A stretch of DNA of 10,334 bases, taken from assembly GCA_017464045.1 (NCBI GenBank), contig JAFUEG010000328.1, positions 1-10,334 of the forward strand, in the 5' to 3' direction. The notes below the pieces were generated by a model. That model saw nothing but the letters and a program-made list of their open reading frames with translations. It was not told where the DNA came from and did not search any database. Source of the stretch: Lachnospiraceae bacterium. Its GTDB lineage: Bacteria > Bacillota_A > Clostridia > Lachnospirales > Lachnospiraceae. Below, one piece after another: positions 5,818-10,334 of the stretch. Made by a program: the position numbers and the translations under genes. Numbering within the stretch: position 1 is the stretch's first letter; every line of letters starts with the position of its first letter.

Positions 5818-6434
5818 ATTTCCTTTATCTTGGTAAGCACAGCCTGTGCGAGTGCCTTATGTCCGTTTTCATCCATATGCTCCTGATCGGTTTCGCTCGG
5901 AGATGAATATTTTGATGCATCAAGGTAGTAAATGTTTTCTTCCTTGCTTATTCTGCTATATACATTTGCAAGTTCTTTTGAAACCTCCACTGATTTCGGT
6001 GAAAATTCAGTATCAAAATTATCCTCCCAGACTCTTTCTCCAAGATGAATCGGTGATATAAGTAAAACCTTACTGTCTTCAGATAGACTCTTTATCTGTG
6101 TGAGAAGCCTCTTTACTCCCTTTCCTATTATCTCGGGAGTCGCGCTATATACTGTCTTGCAATCATTTGTTCCGAGCATAACAACTATTATATCCGGATT
6201 ATTATGAGTCTCCAAAAGTACCGGAAGAAGCTTTGTACCACGTCTTCCTTCTCTTAAAGGATCCTCAAATATTGTAGTTCTTCCACATAAGCCTTCTTCT
6301 ATAACTCTGTATTCCTCAAGGCCAAGCTTTTCATTTAATATACTTGTCCATCTTACTCCCCACGGATATCTTTTTCCGGTTTCAGGGATATATCCGTATG
6401 TATTTGAATCACCAAAGCAAAGTATCTGCTTCAT
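5805..6434 (-). CDS. SGNH/GDSL hydrolase, arylesterase-like
   Basis: The 209-aa product has the SGNH blocks: block I ILCFGDSNTYG with nucleophile Ser10, the Gly region (EEGLCGRTT), block III GTND, and the C-terminal DQEH block V with catalytic Asp and His. The pattern GVRWTSIL, VIEEGLCGRTT and IIVVMLGTND closely follows the Mycobacterium smegmatis arylesterase/acyltransferase type, so it probably cleaves short acyl esters; acetylated sugars are a plausible substrate given the GH3 gene upstream, but this is inference. There is no signal peptide, so it acts in the cytosol. A longer frame begins at GTG 6443, but GAGGG is spaced eight bases from the ATG at 6434, which is preferred. Near-consensus -10 elements lie at 6485-6495. 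The gene ends inside its own terminator. Confidence 0.93.
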   Translation of the reverse strand: MKQILCFGDSNTYGYIPETGKRYPWGVRWTSILNEKLGLEEYRVIEEGLCGRTTIFEDPLREGRRGTKLLPVLLETHNNPDIIVVMLGTNDCKTVYSATPEIIGKGVKRLLTQIKSLSEDSKVLLISPIHLGERVWEDNFDTEFSPKSVEVSKELANVYSRISKEENIYYLDASKYSSPSETDQEHMDENGHKALAQAVLTKIKEIEAA

Positions 6435-6484
6435 AATAATCACCCTCTTTTCATATATGAATTCAGTTCTCTCCTGTTGTGGTT

Positions 6485-6495
6485 ATTATATTATA
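6485..6495 (-). promoter_or_regulatory. Tandem overlapping -10 elements upstream of the SGNH gene
   Basis: Two overlapping perfect TATAAT hexamers are read on the minus strand at 6495-6490 and 6490-6485. No good -35 is visible 16-18 bases upstream of either. The leader would be about 45 nt. Confidence 0.4.
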
Positions 6496-6533
6496 ATCAA
6501 CAGATTTTGCATAATTCTTAAATAATATGGCGG

Positions 6534-6554
6534 GTTATAGAATTAAGCTATAAC
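6534..6554. repeat. Small perfect inverted repeat
   Basis: GTTATAG (6534-6540) and CTATAAC (6548-6554) form a 7-bp perfect inverted repeat with a 7-base centre, about 40 bp upstream of the SGNH -10 elements. It could be an operator, or a small hairpin in the GH3 3' trailer. Confidence 0.4.
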
Positions 6555-6568
6555 ATAAAATCAACAAA

Positions 6569-6660
6569 GGCGGTTCCCGGATTTACATTTTATGGTACAC
6601 GCATAGCTCGCTAACGCTCACGCTATGCTTAGCACCAAAAATGTAAATCCGGGAACCGTC
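6569..6660. repeat. Composite long hairpin, copy 1 of a dispersed core repeat
   Basis: Arms 6569-6591 and 6638-6660 are complementary over 23 bp (GGTTCCCGGATTTACATTTT type) with a single G-U. Inside them GGT/ACC and GCATAGC (6601-6607) with GCTATGC (6622-6628) continue the stem to a 14-nt loop. It lies just 3' of the GH3 stop codon and before the SGNH promoter, so it may act as a terminator or mRNA 3' end protector for the GH3 transcript, although the trailing T-run is poor. The inner core is shared with the hairpin at 9373-9472; the outer arms are not. Confidence 0.9.
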
Positions 6661-6676
6661 TCTTAACTAAAGTATT

Positions 6677-8680
6677 TTAATATGTAAGTCCGTAGCCTCT
6701 TTCAAGCCATGCATTTCCGGATTCAATTTGTTCTACAGAACTATACCATGGGCTTGGAAGTCTGCCTGTAAAATTGCTGTTGCCACATAGTACATTTGCC
6801 ACACCCTGTCCTTCAGAGCCCGGAAGATAGCACATTACTACACCATCCCAGTCATCGATATAATCATCTATAAATACATTTCTTCCTGCAACGATACATG
6901 TAACAATAGGCTTACCATACTTTTTAGCTTTTTCAATTGATGATGCGTTGCCTGAAAGACCGAGCGGACCGCATAAATCGATATCCTCTGCATCACCGTT
7001 CCATTCCGCATAAGCCTGTTCGCCCACTACCAGAAGAATAACATCAGCGTTTTCAGCATCTGCTTCTTTGGTTATTACATTTATTCCATATTCATCCGCT
7101 TTTTGCTCGAAGCCTTCTCTTATGGTTGTTAAGCCCGGTATATCTTCAAGGTAGCTTTCGTTCCAATCCATAGTCCATCCACCGCATTGTGATACATCAT
7201 TATTTGCTGCCGGCCCCATTATATAGACACTGGTTCCGCTCTTAAACGGAAGCACTTCTCCCTCATTTTTTATGAGCACCAGACTTTCCTCTACTGCTCT
7301 TTCAGCAACAGCTCTATACTCCCCGGATCCGGTTTCATCCTGAACAGTCTCCATATTATCACAAAACGGGTCTTTAATTATTCCTATATCCTTTTTAACC
7401 TGAATTATTCGCCTTACTGCATCATCCACTCTTTCTTCGGATATGTCGCCGTTTCCAACCGCTTCAACAACTATTCCTGCTGCCTCATCATAACGGTCTA
7501 CCTCCATAAGCATATCAATGCCTGAATTTACAGCTGTAACCACCTGCTCATAATAGGTTTCAGGCGAAGTATTCTGTACCGAATTCCAATCACTAACTAT
7601 AAAGCCCTCGAAACCATAATCATTTTTAAGAATATCTATATATTCTTTATTTTCATGCATCTTAACGCCGTTTAAGGATGAGTGGCTTATCATTATAGTC
7701 TTTACACCGGCATCTATCTGTGCCTTATAGACAGAAAGCAATTCATCAATCTGCTCATCGGTAAGGACTGCGTCTCCTCTGTCTATAATTCTGTCAGCAT
7801 CCGAATCCTCGCCGGTTCCATAAAGCACATTTCCATCTGCAAAGAAATGCTTGGTACATGCAATAACTCCACCATCCTGTACGCCCTTTGTATAAGCAGT
7901 ACTTAACTTTGTTATGGTTTCTATATCAGAGCCATAGCTTTCATAGGTTCTGCCCCATCTTGGATCAACCGACTGTGCTACACAAGGTGAGAAATTCCAA
8001 AGCATATGACAAAGCTTCGCCTCGTCGGCAGTTATAAGCCCCACCTGATACATAAGCTCCTCATCATTTGCCGCACCCATTCCTATATTATGTGGAAATA
8101 TTACGGTATCAACCGCATAATTTACTCCATGAACATCATCCTGACCATAAATAAACGGCACACCTGCTTCAGATGAAATTGCCATCTGCTGGAAGTTGTC
8201 AATATACTCCTGCCACTGTTCATAATTATAATAATTATCTCTTGAAAGGACGCTTCCATAGCAATTTTCTTTCATAGCTTTAAGACTTGTCATATAACAT
8301 GCCGGCTGAACCATCTGAAAAGCCTTTTGTTCAAGCGTAAGCGAATTTACTATCTCCTCCGCCGTCATATCAGCATACTGCATATATTTATAATCATTTA
8401 ACGAACCTGTATCTTCCGTTACTTCTTCCGTCGCATCTAAAGATGTATCATCCTGTGACACATAGGTTTCTTCGCTGCCAATCTCTGCTGTGCCTTTTTC
8501 ATCATCTGTATTATTGTTTTTTCCGCATGCTGCAAGAGATAATCCAAGCGATAGTGATAAAATAATCGGTAATACTTTCTTTTTAATATCCGATATTTTC
8601 TCTGCCAATTCATGCGCTATATGATAGGTCGAGCCTTTATGATTCTGTCCATGAATAATTACTGTCTTTATATTTTCCAT
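6677..8680 (-). CDS. GH3 exo-beta-glucosidase lipoprotein with a chimeric N-terminus
   Basis: The 667-aa product is a glycoside hydrolase family 3 enzyme, predicted to release glucose from the non-reducing end of beta-glucans or oligosaccharides at the cell surface. Landmarks are GQDDVHGVN (179-187), DPRWGRTYESYGSD, KHF (277-279), the nucleophile motif FIVSDWN with Asp364, and a GH3 C-terminal domain from about 460 ending GYGLTY. There is no FnIII domain, as in ExoP/barley-exohydrolase types. A lipoprotein signal peptide (KKKVLPIILSLSLGLSLAAC, Cys52) is present but starts only at residue 33. Residues 1-29 (TVIIHGQNHKGSTYHIA) look like the first strand and phosphate loop of an FMN-reductase/flavodoxin-type oxidoreductase. 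No ATG, GTG or well-placed TTG exists at the signal peptide; an ATT occupies codon 32. The ATG at 8680 has AGAGGAG nine bases upstream. Confidence 0.93.
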   Translation of the reverse strand: MENIKTVIIHGQNHKGSTYHIAHELAEKISDIKKKVLPIILSLSLGLSLAACGKNNNTDDEKGTAEIGSEETYVSQDDTSLDATEEVTEDTGSLNDYKYMQYADMTAEEIVNSLTLEQKAFQMVQPACYMTSLKAMKENCYGSVLSRDNYYNYEQWQEYIDNFQQMAISSEAGVPFIYGQDDVHGVNYAVDTVIFPHNIGMGAANDEELMYQVGLITADEAKLCHMLWNFSPCVAQSVDPRWGRTYESYGSDIETITKLSTAYTKGVQDGGVIACTKHFFADGNVLYGTGEDSDADRIIDRGDAVLTDEQIDELLSVYKAQIDAGVKTIMISHSSLNGVKMHENKEYIDILKNDYGFEGFIVSDWNSVQNTSPETYYEQVVTAVNSGIDMLMEVDRYDEAAGIVVEAVGNGDISEERVDDAVRRIIQVKKDIGIIKDPFCDNMETVQDETGSGEYRAVAERAVEESLVLIKNEGEVLPFKSGTSVYIMGPAANNDVSQCGGWTMDWNESYLEDIPGLTTIREGFEQKADEYGINVITKEADAENADVILLVVGEQAYAEWNGDAEDIDLCGPLGLSGNASSIEKAKKYGKPIVTCIVAGRNVFIDDYIDDWDGVVMCYLPGSEGQGVANVLCGNSNFTGRLPSPWYSSVEQIESGNAWLERGYGLTY

Positions 8681-8714
8681 TTTTATAAACTCCTCTTGTT
8701 AGATATATAGCATT

Positions 8715-8743
8715 ATTTTATTTCCCTAGGCAGCTTATGTCAA
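8715..8743 (-). promoter_or_regulatory. Promoter of the GH3 gene
   Basis: On the minus strand a perfect TTGACA (8743-8738) and TAAAAT (8720-8715) are 17 bases apart, giving a leader of roughly 28 nt. It strongly resembles the divergent promoter at 8834-8863. Confidence 0.75.
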
Positions 8744-8833
8744 GGAAAGACACCAAATATTCAACCATGTGCAAGATTAAAAGGAAACTCATATATTGCA
8801 ATAGAAAATAAAAATAATTTACTCAATTAATAT

Positions 8834-8863
8834 TTGACATAACCCATATCAAAGAAATAAAAT
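8834..8863 (+). promoter_or_regulatory. Promoter of the Nim-like flavoprotein gene
   Basis: A perfect TTGACA (8834-8839) is followed after 18 bases by TAAAAT (8858-8863). The predicted start is near 8870, about 27 nt before the ATG. Confidence 0.75.
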
Positions 8864-8896
8864 AAGGCTATAAAACAAACTACACAGGGTGATGAT

Positions 8897-9373
8897 ATGT
8901 TTAGGAAAATGAGACGTTTTAAACAACAGATAACTAAAGAAGAATGTATAAGGATTCTTAAGGATGAACCAAGAGGCGTACTGTCGATGATAGGTGACGA
9001 CGGCTATCCTTACGGTATTCCGATAAGCCATTATTATTCGGAAGAGGATAATAAGATTTATTTTCACGGTGCAAAGGAAGGGCACAAAATTGATGCCATA
9101 AAAGCCTGCGATAAGGTAAGCTTTTGCGTGTATGATAAAGGCTACAGAAAAGAAGGCGAATGGGCACTTAATATAAGCAGTGTTATAGTATTTGGAAGGA
9201 TCAAGCTTATAAGCGATTATGACAAAGCAAGAGAAATCTGCACAAAGCTTTGCCAAAAGTTCACCGATGATGAAGAATACCTGAAAAAAGAGCTTGCCAA
9301 TGCACTGCCAAGGGTTCAATGCTTTGAACTGATCATAGAGCATATGACCGGCAAGCTGGTGAATGAATCCTAA
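8897..9373 (+). CDS. Pyridoxamine 5'-phosphate oxidase family protein, Nim-like
   Basis: The 158-aa product fits the FMN-binding split-barrel superfamily. The order MFRKMRRFKQQ, then a helix KEECIRILKDEPRGVLS, then GDDGYPYGIPISHYY, IYFHGAKEGHKIDAI and KVSFCVYDKG is typical of the Nim-related subgroup, which includes nitroimidazole reductases and many uncharacterised flavoproteins of anaerobes. His57 in the FHGAKEGHK motif is near where Nim proteins place a functional histidine. Its substrate cannot be read from sequence, and drug resistance should not be assumed. It is cytosolic. AGGGTGA precedes the ATG. It is transcribed divergently from the GH3 gene and ends in a long hairpin shared with the convergent CPBP gene. 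Confidence 0.92.
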   Translation: MFRKMRRFKQQITKEECIRILKDEPRGVLSMIGDDGYPYGIPISHYYSEEDNKIYFHGAKEGHKIDAIKACDKVSFCVYDKGYRKEGEWALNISSVIVFGRIKLISDYDKAREICTKLCQKFTDDEEYLKKELANALPRVQCFELIIEHMTGKLVNES

Positions 9374-9472
9374 GAAGCTTTCTGACTTAGCAAAAAAAGG
9401 GTGCTCGCATAGCACGTTACCACTTAACGCTATGCTTAGCACCCTGTTTTATATAAAAGTCAGAAAGCTTCT
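9373..9472. terminator. Composite bidirectional hairpin, copy 2 of the dispersed core repeat
   Basis: Outer arms AGAAGCTTTCTGACTT (9373-9388) and its exact complement (9457-9472) form a 16-bp stem. Inside, GGGTGCT (9399-9405) pairs with AGCACCC (9438-9444), GCATAGC (9407-9413) pairs with GCTATGC (9429-9435), and CGTTA/TAACG can close the loop. On the minus strand the inner stem is followed by T7, a convincing terminator for the CPBP gene; on the plus strand by TGTTTTATA, serving the Nim-like gene. The core GCTATGCTTAGCACC is identical to that at 6622-6636. Confidence 0.88.
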
Positions 9473-9485
9473 AATCTTATTTATA

Positions 9486-10187
9486 TTATTCATCCTTTTT
9501 AAGCCTGCTAAGATATATGCAGTAGACTACGGATGTCACAATTACCACACCAATATATATCCATTCTGTCAATTCATTACCACGATTAAATTTTGAAAAT
9601 ACATCTATCAGGCTGTGAGATATTATACAAGGGATAAGACTTTTTCCTATGTAAAATACATATGTCATTATAAAACCTATGGCTACTGCATAAAACATTT
9701 GTACAAATGTTTCAAGACCGAAATGTCCTGTAAGCAGATTCACTATATGTCCCATTCCAAAGGTTACGGATGAAACGATAATTGCAACTATAGGCTTGCC
9801 GTCCTTAAGCATCGCCTTAAATAAAAAGCCTCTGAATATAAGCTCCTCCGCAAATCCAACAAGAGCCATTGAAACAATAGCAAATATAAGGCCTGCACCC
9901 TCATATTCTGCCTCAATTCCTCCCCATAGATTACCGGTTGTTATAATCCAAAGAGGTATCAAATATAGCATTGCTTTGAAATCCTTTGACCAATGATTAA
10001 GCCCATACTTTTCTTCAAGATGGTTTACTTTTACAAAAGCAAACATTAACACCGATATCACAATCAGTCCGAGCATCATATAAGGGCTGTCATCTCCCAG
10101 ATTCCTAAGATTACCGCAAACAACCACATATATAATTATCCACATTACCGCAAACCAGATTTCACTTTTTTCATATAACTTTTTCAT
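9486..10187 (-). CDS. CPBP-family intramembrane protease (CAAX protease-like)
   Basis: The 233-aa product is a polytopic membrane protein with about six to seven hydrophobic segments and the three conserved motifs of the CPBP/Abi (PF02517) family: EELIFR (Glu114, Glu115, Arg119), FGMGH (Phe143 to His147) and HSLID (His191, Asp195). These supply the catalytic glutamates and histidines of the Rce1-type glutamic protease fold. In bacteria, family members act in bacteriocin self-immunity, surface-protein processing or regulation; the substrate here is unknown. The start is supported by GGGAG about seven bases upstream. It is a single-gene unit whose upstream region carries a perfect 17-bp palindrome, and it ends at the shared bidirectional hairpin. 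Confidence 0.93.
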   Translation of the reverse strand: MKKLYEKSEIWFAVMWIIIYVVVCGNLRNLGDDSPYMMLGLIVISVLMFAFVKVNHLEEKYGLNHWSKDFKAMLYLIPLWIITTGNLWGGIEAEYEGAGLIFAIVSMALVGFAEELIFRGFLFKAMLKDGKPIVAIIVSSVTFGMGHIVNLLTGHFGLETFVQMFYAVAIGFIMTYVFYIGKSLIPCIISHSLIDVFSKFNRGNELTEWIYIGVVIVTSVVYCIYLSRLKKDE

Positions 10188-10213
10188 ATTATTCTCCCTC
10201 TCTCATAGCAGGT

Positions 10214-10238
10214 AGTGTCAAGTTGACACTCCTTTTTT
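10214..10238. promoter_or_regulatory. Perfect 17-bp palindrome upstream of the CPBP gene
   Basis: AGTGTCAAGTTGACACT (10214-10230) is an inverted repeat with 8-bp arms around a single central base, 27 bp before the CPBP start codon. The symmetric short-centre layout is typical of a dimeric repressor operator. On the plus strand it is followed by CCTTTTTT, so a terminator reading is also possible, but no plus-strand gene precedes it. Confidence 0.55.
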
Positions 10239-10242
10239 GTTT

Positions 10243-10334
10243 CTAAATTCTTATATTTAGGGGCTTTGCAAATAAAAAGAGCATTGACCCCCTTTTTAGT
10301 GTATAATATTCGCGACCAAACCAATCTCATACAA
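10243..10334. other. Right-edge non-coding sequence with a -10-like element
   Basis: The stretch holds a small inverted repeat (CTAAAT 10243-10248, ATTTAG 10255-10260) and on the plus strand TGTATAAT, a perfect TATAAT at 10302-10307. TTGACC at 10284 is only 12 bases upstream, too close to be its -35. A rightward gene may begin beyond the window. Confidence 0.3.

Noticed and set aside
8849..9442. 197-aa minus-strand ORF
   Set aside because: It is antisense to the clear Nim-like gene and spans the hairpin at 9373-9442. Its product has no family features.
10284..10307. Complete rightward promoter TTGACC ... TATAAT
   Set aside because: The spacing is only 12 bases, too short for a sigma-A promoter, so only the -10-like element is noted.

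Overview
The window looks like chromosomal DNA from a low-GC anaerobic Firmicute, most likely a gut Lachnospiraceae. The base composition is AT-rich, ribosome binding sites are strong AGGAGG types, promoters are TTGACA/TAAAAT types, and the gene content fits: a Cthe_2159-type carbohydrate-binding lipoprotein, an exo-type GH3 beta-glucosidase lipoprotein, a TipAS-domain MerR regulator and a CPBP-family membrane protease. The species call is inference. No transposase, integrase, phage gene, tRNA, rRNA or CRISPR array was seen.

Layout. 1-505 (minus): start of a lipoprotein running off the left edge. 506-1059: 554-base regulatory gap with two promoters, an 11-bp tandem operator-like repeat and a long structured mgtE leader. 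1060-2523 (plus): MgtE magnesium channel. 2524-3137: 614-base gene-free gap holding the most unusual feature of the window, a tandem array of hairpin units at an exact 75-bp period. 3138-4297 (minus): an unrecognised 165-aa protein and a small unrecognised lipoprotein. 4471-5442 (minus): MerR/TipAS regulator with its own 19-bp-spacer promoter and a terminator. 5488-5788 (minus): small unrecognised ORF with its own promoter. 5795-6434 (minus): SGNH/GDSL esterase ending in a terminator. 6569-6660: a roughly 92-nt composite hairpin. 6677-8680 (minus): GH3 beta-glucosidase lipoprotein whose N-terminus looks like a fused-on piece of an FMN-reductase-type gene. 8897-9373 (plus): Nim-like FMN-binding protein, divergent from the GH3 gene. 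9373-9472: a second composite hairpin sharing a core with the first. 9486-10187 (minus): CPBP protease, preceded by a perfect 17-bp palindrome.

The genes appear to be mostly single transcription units with their own promoters and terminators, not one pathway operon. The recognisable themes are surface glycan handling (left-edge lipoprotein, SGNH esterase, GH3), magnesium uptake with a structured 5' leader, and small-molecule or stress response (MerR-TipAS, Nim-like protein). The second-look items are the 75-bp hairpin array, the chimeric GH3 start, the repeated composite hairpins, and the unclassified mgtE leader RNA.
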